Below, piece by piece: positions 54,632-63,125 of a stretch of 64,000 nucleotides of DNA. Below the pieces are notes generated by a model that was given only the letters and a program-made list of their open reading frames with translations, was not told the origin of the DNA and ran no database searches. Location: the NCBI GenBank assembly GCA_008668235.1, contig RQCP01000011.1:54358-118357 (forward strand). Reading direction: 5' to 3'. The translations under genes were made by a program, and so were the position numbers. The DNA comes from Collinsella aerofaciens (lineage in GTDB: Bacteria > Actinomycetota > Coriobacteriia > Coriobacteriales > Coriobacteriaceae). Numbering within the stretch: position 1 is the first letter of the stretch; every line of letters begins with the position of its first letter.

Positions 54632-55411
54632 TCCGCCTTGGAGCGAACACCAAGCACCTTGGGCATCCGTGGTGAGGATCACCGGACCGTCATTGGTGAT
54701 GGCGACGGTGTTCTCGTAGTGCGCGGCGGGCAGGTGGTCGTTGGTCGTGACGATCCAACCGTCGGAGCCCGTGCTCACATGGTTGGAACCCATCGTAACC
54801 ATCGGCTCGATGGCAATGACCATGCCGGCCTGGAGGCGAACGCCCCTCCCCTTCTTTCCATAGTTAGGAACGTTGGGGTCCTCGTGCATCACGCGGCCAA
54901 TGCCATGGCCCACATAATCGCGAAGCACGCCGTAACCGTGAGACTCGGCGAGGGACTGAACGGCATAACCGACGTCCCCGATATGGTTACCGGGAACAGC
55001 CTGCTCGATGGCAGCCTTAAGGCAATCGCGCGTGATCTCGCACAAAGCCTTGGCTTCGGGCGTGGGGGTGCCGACGAAAAACGTCCAAGCGTTATCGCCG
55101 ACCCAACCGTCGACAACGGCTCCCGTATCGATGGAGATGATATCGCCATCGCGCAGGATCATGTCGGGGTTGGGAATACCGTGTACCACGGCATCGTTGA
55201 TCGATGCGCAAATGGTTCCGGGAAACCCGCCGTAACCCTTAAAGGCTGGGGTGCCACCATGCATGCGGATAATCTGCTCCGCGAGCTGATCGAGCTCAAA
55301 AGTCGAAACGCCGGGGCGCACCATGGCTCCAACGTGGCGGAGCGCCATCTTAGATAGCGCTCCTGCCTTCTTCATCTGCTCGATTTGCGTTGCAGACTTA
55401 ATCTTGATCAT
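54623..55411 (-). CDS. map: methionine aminopeptidase
   Basis: Removes the initiator Met from new proteins. 262 residues of the type I family with the five metal ligands: SIDTGAVVDGWVGDNAWTF (two Asp), the His in GHGIGRVMHE, and Glu in VIAIEPMV and the C-terminal ENTVAIT. The ATG overlaps the adk stop (ATGA), so the two are coupled. The 3' end runs into the hairpin element at 54503-54631. Confidence 0.95.
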   Translation of the reverse strand: MIKIKSATQIEQMKKAGALSKMALRHVGAMVRPGVSTFELDQLAEQIIRMHGGTPAFKGYGGFPGTICASINDAVVHGIPNPDMILRDGDIISIDTGAVVDGWVGDNAWTFFVGTPTPEAKALCEITRDCLKAAIEQAVPGNHIGDVGYAVQSLAESHGYGVLRDYVGHGIGRVMHEDPNVPNYGKKGRGVRLQAGMVIAIEPMVTMGSNHVSTGSDGWIVTTNDHLPAAHYENTVAITNDGPVILTTDAQGAWCSLQGGEM

Positions 55412-56034
55412 AGACCGAGAGCCTCTTTGACATCCCCGTACACGGTCTCGCGAGCCTGGTCACCGTTGACCGACTTGAGCAGACCCTGGCCACGATAGTA
55501 GTCGACGAGCGGGCTCGTGGACTTCTCGTAGACGTCGAGACGGTTCTTGATGGTCTCGGGCTTGTCGTCGTCGCGCTGATACATCTCGCCGCCACACTTG
55601 GGGCAGGTAGCATCGGCAGCGGTGCCGGTGTAACCGCAGGCGCGGCAGGTGCGACGCGAAGACAGACGATCGATAATGACCTCGGGGGCCACATCGACCA
55701 GAAGGGCGCAGTCGATCTCGCGACCCATGGCGGAGAGCTCGGAATCGAGCGTCACAGCCTGGGCGGTGTTGCGCGGGAAGCCGTCGAGGATGAAGCCCTG
55801 CTGGGCGTCATCGGCGGCAAGGCGCTCCTTGACAAGGTCGATCACGAGCTGATCGGGAACGAGCTCGCCAGCGTCCATGTACTTCTTAGCCTGAATACCA
55901 AGCTCGGTGCCACCCTTGACGGCAGCACGCAGCAGGTCGCCCGTGGAAATGTGAGCGACGCCAAACTCGGCGACGAGCTCCTGTGCGACGGTGCCCTTAC
56001 CGGCACCCGGAGCTCCGAGCAATACGAGGTTCAT
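55408..56034 (-). CDS. adk: adenylate kinase, zinc-lid type
   Basis: Balances ATP, ADP and AMP. 208 residues: P-loop LGAPGAGKGT, DGFPRNTAQA, and a long LID with four Cys (RTCRACGYTG, CPKCGG) that binds zinc, as common in Gram-positives. The ATG at 56034 has AGGAGG upstream; an in-frame codon two earlier is less well placed. Between secY and map as in most bacteria. Confidence 0.96.
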   Translation of the reverse strand: MNLVLLGAPGAGKGTVAQELVAEFGVAHISTGDLLRAAVKGGTELGIQAKKYMDAGELVPDQLVIDLVKERLAADDAQQGFILDGFPRNTAQAVTLDSELSAMGREIDCALLVDVAPEVIIDRLSSRRTCRACGYTGTAADATCPKCGGEMYQRDDDKPETIKNRLDVYEKSTSPLVDYYRGQGLLKSVNGDQARETVYGDVKEALGL

Positions 56035-56052
56035 GAGCAATCCTCCTCTAGC

Positions 56053-57339
56053 CTATTTAAAGAATCCATCGTAATCATACATCTTGATCTGGCCTTCGAG
56101 CTTATCGACCGTGTCGAGCACGACGCCGACCATGATGAGGATGGACGTGCCGCCAAATGCCTGGATCAGATGGTTACCCGTGAAGGAGAAGATGATCGAA
56201 GGCACGATGGCGATGAGCGCCAAAAAGACAGCGCTGGGAAGCGTAATCTTGTTGAGCGCATTCTTGATGTAGGCCGCGGTAGCCCTACCCGGACGCACGC
56301 CCGGAATAAAGCCGCCCTGCTTCTTAAGGTTGTCGGCCGTGTCATCGGGGTTGAACACCATGGAGGTGTAGAAGTACGCGAAGAACACGATGAGGACAAC
56401 GTTAAGCACCCAGTTGAGCCAACCGGTCGAAAGCGCAGAGGCAACTGCCTGAATCCAGCCGATGCCGGGGAAGAACACGGCAATCTGAGCCGGGAAGTAC
56501 AGCAGCGCCGAAGCGAAGATGATCGGCACGACACCCGCGGTGTTGACCTTGATGGGCAGGTAGGTGGTCTGGCCACCCATCATGCGACGGCCCACGACGC
56601 GCTTAGCGTAGGAGACCGGGATGCGGCGCTGGCCGCGCTCAAGGAAAACAATCAGCGGGATAACCAGCAGGATGATGGCACAGATGATCACCATGGTGAT
56701 GATGCCACCGGCATTGCCCTCGGTGCTGGAGAAGATAGCCTGCGGAAGGCCGGCCATAATGTTCGCGAAGATGATCAGCGACATGCCATTGCCGATACCG
56801 CGCTGGGTGATGAGCTCACCAATCCACATGATCAGCATGGCGCCCGCGGTGAGCGTGCCGACGATCATGAGGTCGAAGATGATCTCGGGGGCGCCGGCGC
56901 CATTAAAGCTGATGCCGAAGCTCTTAAAGAGGAAGAGGTAACCCACGGAGTTGAGGATTGCCAGAGCCAGGGTGAGGTAACGCGAATACTGCGTAATCTT
57001 GGTCTGACCGACCTCGCCCTCGCGGGCAAGCTCATGCAGGGAAGGCACGACGGCCTGGAGCATCTGGAGGATGATTGAGCTGGTGATGTAAGGCATGATG
57101 CCCAGCGAAAACACCGAAACGTAACTCAACGCGCCGCCAGAGAAAAGATTCAGGAGGGCCATAGCACCTGCGGCGACCGAATTGTTATCGGTCGAGAAAA
57201 GGCCCAGCATCCCCTGGAAGGGAATGCCGGGCACAGGAACGTGCGCACCAATGCGGTACACGACGAGCATAGCTATGGTAAAAAGAATCTTTTCGCGCAA
57301 TTCTTTGATGCGGAAAGCATTCTTAAGACCATTTAGCAC
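56053..57339 (-). CDS. secY: protein translocase subunit SecY
   Basis: Channel of the Sec translocon. 428 residues with ten hydrophobic segments; conserved features include GIMPYITSSIILQ and the cytoplasmic loop FLERGQRRIPVSYAKR. Its start overlaps the end of rplO by 7 bases. SecA is at 25.4 kb in the same window. Partner secE and secG were not seen. Confidence 0.96.
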   Translation of the reverse strand: MLNGLKNAFRIKELREKILFTIAMLVVYRIGAHVPVPGIPFQGMLGLFSTDNNSVAAGAMALLNLFSGGALSYVSVFSLGIMPYITSSIILQMLQAVVPSLHELAREGEVGQTKITQYSRYLTLALAILNSVGYLFLFKSFGISFNGAGAPEIIFDLMIVGTLTAGAMLIMWIGELITQRGIGNGMSLIIFANIMAGLPQAIFSSTEGNAGGIITMVIICAIILLVIPLIVFLERGQRRIPVSYAKRVVGRRMMGGQTTYLPIKVNTAGVVPIIFASALLYFPAQIAVFFPGIGWIQAVASALSTGWLNWVLNVVLIVFFAYFYTSMVFNPDDTADNLKKQGGFIPGVRPGRATAAYIKNALNKITLPSAVFLALIAIVPSIIFSFTGNHLIQAFGGTSILIMVGVVLDTVDKLEGQIKMYDYDGFFK

Positions 57340-57782
57340 GGCAGCTCGACCTTTCCGCCAGCGGCCTCGATCTTGGCCTGCGCAGAAGCGCTGACCTTGT
57401 CGACCTTGACCGTGAACTTCTTGGTGAGCTCACCATTGCCGAGCACCTTGACGGGCTCGAACTCGCTCTTGGTGATGCGAGCGGCCTTAAGAGCGGCACC
57501 GTCGATCACAGCGCCGTCCTCGAACTTGCGCTCGAGACGCTCAACGTTAACGGCGGTGTACTCGATACGACGGGGGTTGCGGAAGCCCGGAAGCTTGGGC
57601 AGGCGCATAGCCAGCGGAGTCTGGCCACCCTCAAAGCCGGCACCCTTGGTGCCGCCAGAGCGGGAACCCTGGCCCTTCTGGCCGCGGCCAGAAGTGGTGC
57701 CGTGACCCGAAGAATTGCCACGGCCGACGCGCTTGCGGTTCTTGGTGGAACCGGGCGCGGGAGTAAGATCGTGAAGCTGCAT
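57333..57782 (-). CDS. rplO: 50S ribosomal protein L15
   Basis: 149 residues: MQLHDLTPAPGSTKNRKRVGRGNSSGHG, the glycine-rich GQKGQGSRSGG segment that threads into 23S rRNA, and the C-terminal globular domain. Overlaps secY by 7 bases and lies 3 bases after rpmD. Confidence 0.96.
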   Translation of the reverse strand: MQLHDLTPAPGSTKNRKRVGRGNSSGHGTTSGRGQKGQGSRSGGTKGAGFEGGQTPLAMRLPKLPGFRNPRRIEYTAVNVERLERKFEDGAVIDGAALKAARITKSEFEPVKVLGNGELTKKFTVKVDKVSASAQAKIEAAGGKVELPC

Positions 57783-57785
57783 TTG

Positions 57786-57968
57786 CTACTCCTCTACAAT
57801 CTCGACAAGGTGCTTGACCTTGAAGATCATGCCGCGGACGGACTCGTTGTCAGCAATCTCGCGAACCTCGCGGATCCTGTGGAGACCGAGGGCACGGACA
57901 GTACGGACCTGGTCCTGCTTGCAACCGTTGGTGCTGCGGACCTGCTTGATCTTGATGGTGTCAGCCAT
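57786..57968 (-). CDS. rpmD: 50S ribosomal protein L30
   Basis: 60 residues with the family motif TIKIKQVRSTNGCKQDQVRTVRALGLHRI and VRGMIFKVKHLVEI. Bacterial-size L30, between rpsE and rplO with gaps of 2-3 bases. Confidence 0.95.
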   Translation of the reverse strand: MADTIKIKQVRSTNGCKQDQVRTVRALGLHRIREVREIADNESVRGMIFKVKHLVEIVEE

Positions 57969-57970
57969 GC

Positions 57971-58495
57971 TTAGTTCTCCTTACCGACGAACATCTCGGA
58001 GACCGTCAGGCCACGGCGAGCCGCGACGTCCTCAGGGCTGGAGAGCTCCTTGAGGCCCTCGACGGCAGCCTTGATGATGTTGAGGCCGTTGTCGGTACCG
58101 AGGGACTTGGACAGGACGTTCTTGATGCCAGCAAGCTCAAAGAGGGGACGCACAGCGCCGCCGGCGATAACGCCGGTACCCTCGACAGCGGGCTTGATGA
58201 TGATGCGGCCGGCACCAAAGTGGCCGAGAACCTCGTGCGGGATGGTGCCCTGCTCGGTCACCGGCACGTGGAACATGTTCTTCTTGGCATCGAGAGACGC
58301 CTTGGAGATGGCCAGGGGCACCTCAGCGGACTTGCCCATGCCAACGCCGACGTTGCCCTTACCGTCGCCAACGACGACGAGAGCGACGAGGCTCATGCGA
58401 CGACCACCCTTGACGGTCTTCGACACGCGGTTGATGTAAACGACGCGCTCCTCGAACTCGGAGGCCTCGCGCTGCTGCTTCTGATTACGAGCCAT
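57971..58495 (-). CDS. rpsE: 30S ribosomal protein S5
   Basis: 174 residues: FEERVVYINRVSKTVKGGRRMSLVALVVVGDGKGNVGVGMGK is the double-stranded-RNA-binding S5 start, followed by the C-terminal domain with GTGVIAGGAVRPLFE. Functions in decoding accuracy and mRNA unwinding at entry. Two bases upstream of rpmD. Confidence 0.96.
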   Translation of the reverse strand: MARNQKQQREASEFEERVVYINRVSKTVKGGRRMSLVALVVVGDGKGNVGVGMGKSAEVPLAISKASLDAKKNMFHVPVTEQGTIPHEVLGHFGAGRIIIKPAVEGTGVIAGGAVRPLFELAGIKNVLSKSLGTDNGLNIIKAAVEGLKELSSPEDVAARRGLTVSEMFVGKEN

Positions 58496-58509
58496 GTGCT
58501 ACATACCTC

Positions 58510-58878
58510 CTAGAACTCGAGACCGGCGGCACGAGCACCGTCGGCGAGGGCCTTGACGCGGCCATGGTAGATACGGCCACCGCGATCGAAGGCGACCTTG
58601 GTGATGCCGGCCTCGATGGCGCGCTTGCCAACGAGCTGACCGACCTTCTCCGCAGCCTCCTTGTTCGAGGTGTGGGTGCCCTTGAACTCGGCCTCGAGGG
58701 TCGAGGCAGAGACGAGCGTCAGGCTGGAGCCCTTGCTGTCGTCGATGATCTGGGCATAGATGTTGGCGTTAGTACGGGTCACGCGAAGACGCGGACGCTC
58801 GGAGGTACCCGAGACCTTGCCGCGAACACGACGCTGACGACGCTTGAGGCCTTCCAGCTTCGCCTTATGCTTGTTCAT
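58510..58878 (-). CDS. rplR: 50S ribosomal protein L18
   Basis: 122 residues: LKRRQRRVRGKVSGTSERPRLRVTRTNANIYAQIIDD is the 5S rRNA-binding family core, with KVAFDRGGRIYHGRVKALADGAR at the end. A GC hairpin (CCAGCACC/GGTGCTGG at 58907-58928) lies in the 75-base gap to rplF. Confidence 0.96.
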   Translation of the reverse strand: MNKHKAKLEGLKRRQRRVRGKVSGTSERPRLRVTRTNANIYAQIIDDSKGSSLTLVSASTLEAEFKGTHTSNKEAAEKVGQLVGKRAIEAGITKVAFDRGGRIYHGRVKALADGARAAGLEF

Positions 58879-58953
58879 ACGTAAACTCCTAAAAAGGTTG
58901 ATCTTGCCAGCACCTGACAGGGTGCTGGTCTTATGCGAGTGAGTCGGTTACGA

Positions 58954-59490
58954 CTACTTGGCGGCCTTACCCAGCTTGCGGCGGATGTGCTCGCCAACGT
59001 AGTGGATACCCTTGCCCTTGTAAGGCTCGGGAGGACGATGGCCGCGGATCTCAGCGGCGATCTGACCGACCTGCTGCTTGTTAATACCCTTGACGTTCAC
59101 GTGGGTGTTGTCGGGAACCTCGAAGGTGATGCCCTCGGGAGCCTCGACGATCACGGGGTGCGAGAAGCCCAGGGAGAACTCGAGGTTCTTGCCCTTCTGC
59201 TGCACGCGGTAACCGACGCCGGCGAGCTCGAGCTTCTTCTCGAAGCCCTCGGAAACGCCAACAACCATGTTGTGGATGAGGGCGCGGGTGAGGCCGTGGC
59301 GGGCACGGGTCTCACGCTCGTCGTCGGGACGGGAAACGGTGAGGACGTTGTCCTCGACGTTGATAGCGAGCTTCTCAAAGACATCGAGCTCGAGCTGCCC
59401 CTTGGGGCCCTTGACGACAACGTTGTTGCCGTTGACTGCCACTTCGACTCCGGCGGGAATCTGGACAGGCTTATTACCGATACGAGACAC
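58954..59490 (-). CDS. rplF: 50S ribosomal protein L6
   Basis: 178 residues in two similar domains; MSRIGNKPVQIPAGVEV and the C-terminal RGHRPPEPYKGKGIHYVGEHIRRKLGKAAK are diagnostic. Binds 23S rRNA near the factor-binding centre. Standard place between rpsH and rplR. Confidence 0.97.
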   Translation of the reverse strand: MSRIGNKPVQIPAGVEVAVNGNNVVVKGPKGQLELDVFEKLAINVEDNVLTVSRPDDERETRARHGLTRALIHNMVVGVSEGFEKKLELAGVGYRVQQKGKNLEFSLGFSHPVIVEAPEGITFEVPDNTHVNVKGINKQQVGQIAAEIRGHRPPEPYKGKGIHYVGEHIRRKLGKAAK

Positions 59491-59523
59491 GGTGATCTCC
59501 TTTCCTTCTACCTACCGAGCGAA

Positions 59524-59922
59524 TTACCAGACGTAAGCGATGATCTCGCCGCCGACGTTGTGCTTGCGAGCATCGCGGTCGGTCATGACGCCATGGCTGG
59601 TGGAAATAATGGCGGTACCAAGGCCACCGCGGACGCGGGGCATGTCGGCAACGCCGGTGTACTTACGCAGGCCCGGCTTGGAAATGCGGCGGATGCCGTT
59701 GATGACCTTAGCCTTCTTGGGACCATACTTAAGCGTGATGTGCAGAGTCTTCTGGGGAACGGTGTCCTCGACATCGTAGCCCTCGATGTAGCCCTCCTCG
59801 TGCAGAACACGAGCGATCTCGACGAGCTTCTTGCTGCTCGGCATGGAGACCGTGGCCTTGTTCACAGAGTTAGCGTTACGGATGCGCGTAAGCATATCTG
59901 CGATCGGGTCTGTAAGGTTCAT
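59524..59922 (-). CDS. rpsH: 30S ribosomal protein S8
   Basis: 132 residues: MNLTDPIADMLTRIRNANSVNKATVSMPSSK and the C-terminal STSHGVMTDRDARKHNVGGEIIAYVW. Primary 16S binder; in Escherichia S8 also represses the spc operon by binding the L5 leader. Upstream gap of 119 bases to rpsN is unusually long. Confidence 0.97.
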   Translation of the reverse strand: MNLTDPIADMLTRIRNANSVNKATVSMPSSKKLVEIARVLHEEGYIEGYDVEDTVPQKTLHITLKYGPKKAKVINGIRRISKPGLRKYTGVADMPRVRGGLGTAIISTSHGVMTDRDARKHNVGGEIIAYVW

Positions 59923-60041
59923 ACAGATTCTCCTTCGTTCTTGATGAACACGTGCTCTTGGTTCTTCGCCGCCCTTAACGGCAAAGCCTTTTTAGCGCGT
60001 TTTCCCTGTTCCAAACTGATGCTTGAAACGCTGGTAGTGAC

Positions 60042-60227
60042 TTACCAGCTGGCCTTCTTAACGCCGGGAAGCTCGCCCTTGAGTGCAAGCTCGCGGAAGC
60101 AGACACGGCACAGGCCGAACTTGCGGTACACAGAGTGCGGACGGCCGCAGCGCTGGCAGCGCGTGTACTCACGAGTAGAGAACTTCTGCTTGCGATTGCA
60201 CTTGACGATCATCGATGTCTTAGCCAC
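60042..60227 (-). CDS. rpsN: 30S ribosomal protein S14, zinc type
   Basis: 61 residues, the short type Z form: MAKTSMIVKCNRKQKFSTREYTRCQRCGRPHSVYRKFGLCRVCFRELA, with CxxC pairs binding zinc. Organisms with only this form differ from those with the long S14. Lies between rplE and rpsH. Confidence 0.96.
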   Translation of the reverse strand: MAKTSMIVKCNRKQKFSTREYTRCQRCGRPHSVYRKFGLCRVCFRELALKGELPGVKKASW

Positions 60228-60261
60228 TTATATCCTCCTCACATAGAGTATTGTTCGCCCC

Positions 60262-60291
60262 AAGCGCCGCCCCCTTGTGGGAACGGCGCTT
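60262..60291 (-). promoter_or_regulatory. hairpin between rplE and rpsN
   Basis: AAGCGCCG and CGGCGCTT are perfect complements around a 14-base loop in the rplE-rpsN gap. It could be a processing or translational control site; no T-run makes it a terminator. Confidence 0.45.
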
Positions 60292-60306
60292 ATAGGGCAG
60301 GTGAAC

Positions 60307-60864
60307 CTATTTCTTGAACGGGAAACCGAAGGCGTCCAGAAGGGCCTTGGCCTCCTCATCGGTGTTGGCTGTGGTCACGAAAGTGATGTCCATACCGCGC
60401 TGGTGATCGACGGAGTCGAAGTCGATCTCGGGGAAGATGAGCTGCTCGGTGACGCCCATGGAGAAGTTACCACGGCCGTCGAAGCTCTTGGCGGAGATGC
60501 CGCGGAAGTCGCGGATACGGGGGATCGCGACGGAGGTCAGACGATCGAAGAACTCCCACATACGGTCGCCACGCAGGGTAACCTTGCAGCCGATCGGCAT
60601 ACCAGCGCGCAGGCGGAAGGTAGCGATGGACTTGCGGGCACGGGTGATCATCGGCTGCTGGCCGGTGATGGCGCGCAGGTCGCGCACGGCACCGTCGATG
60701 GCCTTGGAATCGGTAGCGGCCTCGCCGACACCCATGTTCACGACGATCTTCTCAAACTTGGGGATCATCATGACGTTCTCGTACTGGAACTTGTCCTGAA
60801 GCTGCTGCTTGACCTCGTTGTTGTACTTGGTCTTCAGACGCGGCACATACTTCTCTTCTGCCAT
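60307..60864 (-). CDS. rplE: 50S ribosomal protein L5, first gene of the truncated spc operon
   Basis: 185 residues: MAEEKYVPRLKTKYNNEVKQQLQDKFQYENVMMIPKFEKIVVNMGVG and the RDFRGISAKSFDGRGNFSMGVTEQLIFPEI core, diagnostic for L5, which binds 5S rRNA. Normally rplX and rplN precede it; here the next gene upstream is xdhC. The start is well placed by AAGGAG, and a promoter must lie in the 311-base region before it. Confidence 0.96.
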   Translation of the reverse strand: MAEEKYVPRLKTKYNNEVKQQLQDKFQYENVMMIPKFEKIVVNMGVGEAATDSKAIDGAVRDLRAITGQQPMITRARKSIATFRLRAGMPIGCKVTLRGDRMWEFFDRLTSVAIPRIRDFRGISAKSFDGRGNFSMGVTEQLIFPEIDFDSVDHQRGMDITFVTTANTDEEAKALLDAFGFPFKK

Positions 60865-61091
60865 TGTTCACTCCTTCTTGGGGTTTTAAGCACGGGGCGT
60901 GGCCACGATGGGTTGTCCTCGTGCCTCCTGGCTGCATCCGCGCCGCTCATGGCATTTCGCGGTTTGGACTCGACGCAGCAGGAGCCGACAAAACAATCGG
61001 TACTATACGCGCATTGGGTGCGTATTTCCAGAAAAACCTCGTCTGCCTGCACAACTCCACAACTCCCCCGCACAAATGGATCCCAAAAAGC
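60865..61091. other. leader and likely promoter region of the rplE operon
   Basis: No gene is supported in this stretch. On the minus strand TATAGT at about 61009-61014 is a candidate -10 box about 145 bases before rplE; no convincing -35 box was found. The long leader may hold a control structure for the ribosomal operon. Confidence 0.4.
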
Positions 61092-61158
61092 AGTTGCGGT
61101 GAAATATGGACTGTTTGGCGGCCTAACAGGCTTAAACAGTCCGTATTTCACCGCAACT
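61092..61158. repeat. intergenic palindrome, family B copy 2
   Basis: The best-paired copy: AGTTGCGGTGAAATATGGAC at the left matches the complement at the right over about 25 bases with one mismatch. It lies between rplE and the xdhC stop. Confidence 0.88.
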
Positions 61159-61175
61159 TATTGGTGGGGATGCGA

Positions 61176-62219
61176 TTAGCGCTTGCGGGGGACGAGTTTG
61201 GTGCGGCGCAGGTGGATCATCTCGGCGGCGATGGAGATGGCGATCTCCTCGGGGTCCTCGGCCTCGATGGCAACGCCGATCGGAAGGTGCAGCTCGTCGA
61301 TCTGGTCCTGCGTAAAACCTTCCTGCTCCAGGCGGGCACGCACAAAGGCCGTCTTGCGGCGCGAACCCAGACAGCCCAGGTAGGCAGGCTTGGCACGCAT
61401 GGCCTGAATCACCACGTCGATATCGGACTTGTGACCCGCCGTGGCGACGACCACCAAGTCGCGCGGACCGATGGGACACAGCTCGCTCAGGTTCTTGTAA
61501 TCGACCAGGCGACGATCGTAGACACCGGGCACCCATTCGGGCGTCAACGTGCCGGGGCGGTCATCGCAGGCCACGACGGCAAAGCCCGCCGCCGTGAGCA
61601 CGCGCGCCGTCGCGGCGCCCACGTGTCCGCAGCCAAAGATGTAGGTCAGGCCCTCGGGGCAGAGCGTCTCGATGTGCGCCGCGGGAATCTCGGAGGCCGC
61701 GTTGGTGTAGGTGACCCTACTCCCCTCCTCCACCAGTGAAAGCCCGGGGCAGCCCGCAATGGTATGGCGCGATGCCTCGCCATGGTACTCGGCCACATCG
61801 CCCTCGAGCGCGCTCGCGATAAACAGCTCAAAGTCGATGACGAAGTCGCCGATGCGCCGATAGACCAAGACGTCGGCAATTTCCTGGAACAACGGTGCCT
61901 GGGTCGCGTCCAGATGCAGATAGCACAGGCAAATGGCTCCGCCGCAGATCATGCCGGTATCGGAGTTCTCGCCGCCCATGGTGTAGCGGACCAGACGCGA
62001 CTGTCCCGCGCTCAGGAGTTCGCGCGCCTCATCCAGCGCAAAGAGCTCAATCTTGCCGCCGCCGATAGTGCCCGCCTGGCTGCCATCGGCAAAGACGGCC
62101 ATCCATGCGCCCACACCGCGCGGTGACGACCCCGCCGTGCCGGCCACGACCGCCAGCTCGCACGTCTCGCCAGCACGCAGGGCGGCAAGCGCCGCATTCA
62201 CAACATCGAGCTTTTCCAT
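61176..62219 (-). CDS. xdhC: XdhC/CoxI-family molybdenum-hydroxylase maturation protein
   Basis: A 347-residue protein. The N-terminal XdhC/CoxI domain has VVAGTAGSSPRGVGAWMAVFADGSQAGTIGGG; the C-terminal half has a Rossmann motif (YIFGCGHVGAATARVLTAAGFAVVACDDRP). Members sulfurate or insert the molybdenum cofactor into xanthine dehydrogenase-type enzymes. With yqeB and yqeC next door it most likely serves a selenium-dependent molybdenum hydroxylase. No hydroxylase subunit lies in the window. AAGG precedes the ATG. Confidence 0.9.
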   Translation of the reverse strand: MEKLDVVNAALAALRAGETCELAVVAGTAGSSPRGVGAWMAVFADGSQAGTIGGGKIELFALDEARELLSAGQSRLVRYTMGGENSDTGMICGGAICLCYLHLDATQAPLFQEIADVLVYRRIGDFVIDFELFIASALEGDVAEYHGEASRHTIAGCPGLSLVEEGSRVTYTNAASEIPAAHIETLCPEGLTYIFGCGHVGAATARVLTAAGFAVVACDDRPGTLTPEWVPGVYDRRLVDYKNLSELCPIGPRDLVVVATAGHKSDIDVVIQAMRAKPAYLGCLGSRRKTAFVRARLEQEGFTQDQIDELHLPIGVAIEAEDPEEIAISIAAEMIHLRRTKLVPRKR

Positions 62220-62228
62220 TGCCGCCTT

Positions 62229-63023
62229 CTATCCTCTAAAGATATCGGTGAGCATAGCGAGTGCCTCGAGCACGCCGCCGCCGACCGACGTCGCCTTGTC
62301 CGAAATGTAGTTGATATAGCTGGCATCGCCGCGCGGATCGACATCGGCGCATTTAAAGCCCTCAGTCACCTGCACGCCGTTCGCCAAAAGCCCGCGCAGG
62401 CAGCCATCGATCTGTGTGCACATGGGCGTATCGTCCGCGTAGCCAATCACGTCTCCGGCGCTCACGATGTCGCCGATTGCGCGGTCGGACCGAAACACGC
62501 CGGCGGCGGGGCTGTGGATAACGCGCTCCTTGCCATAGCCGGCGATCACGCCCGGCACGCCCGTGTTGGGCTGGGGCGAGCCCTGGGTAATGACACGGCC
62601 CAAAAAATGCCCGCGCATGGTCTCGACCACGGCGTCGCAATCGACCGGCGCGGTAAAGCCCGGCCCCACGGCGATGACGGTAGGCGCCATGTCGCGCGTG
62701 GTGCCCAGGTTGCGCTTGGCCAGAATCGCGTCGACCACAGCCGCGGGTTTAAGCTCATCGAGCATCTTGGCCTGAGGGTCCACCACGACGGCAACATCCC
62801 CCGCTTGGGTAATCTCGAGCGCCTCTGCCGGCGTCTGCGCCAAGCGAGCGCGAATGCCCTCGACCTGGACCTCGCCCAGGCGAATAGCCTCGCAAAAACT
62901 GATTGTGCGGCGGATGCACGTGGGAACCGCGATATCGGCCATAACGACCGACACGCCGGCGCGCACCAAGCGAGCGGCGACACCCGTGGCGATATCGCCG
63001 GCGCCGCGAACATAAACGAGCAT
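62229..63023 (-). CDS. yqeB: YqeB-type selenium-dependent molybdenum hydroxylase system protein
   Basis: A 264-residue protein of the EF2563/YqeB family: MLVYVRGAGDIATGVAARLVRAGVSVVMAD at the start and VIAVGPGFTAPVDCDAVVETMRGHFLGRVI in the middle. It is found with yqeC and XdhC in genomes that use a labile selenium cofactor in molybdenum hydroxylases; the biochemical step is not known. Nine bases from xdhC, same strand, so probably co-transcribed. Confidence 0.85.
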   Translation of the reverse strand: MLVYVRGAGDIATGVAARLVRAGVSVVMADIAVPTCIRRTISFCEAIRLGEVQVEGIRARLAQTPAEALEITQAGDVAVVVDPQAKMLDELKPAAVVDAILAKRNLGTTRDMAPTVIAVGPGFTAPVDCDAVVETMRGHFLGRVITQGSPQPNTGVPGVIAGYGKERVIHSPAAGVFRSDRAIGDIVSAGDVIGYADDTPMCTQIDGCLRGLLANGVQVTEGFKCADVDPRGDASYINYISDKATSVGGGVLEALAMLTDIFRG

Positions 63024-63064
63024 TCCCGGGGCACCTCCCTGTGCTACGGTTTGAGCAGAGCAAA

Positions 63065-63079
63065 AGCGGTTCGACCGCT
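63065..63079. promoter_or_regulatory. hairpin in the divergent yqeB-yqeC promoter region
   Basis: AGCGGT-TCG-ACCGCT is a perfect small palindrome in the 102-base divergent gap, with an AT-rich stretch beside it that probably holds the yqeC promoter. It could be a shared operator. Confidence 0.35.
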
Positions 63080-63125
63080 ACTCTGATGATTATTTATTAT
63101 CACAGTATTATACGGCGGTGAACAG

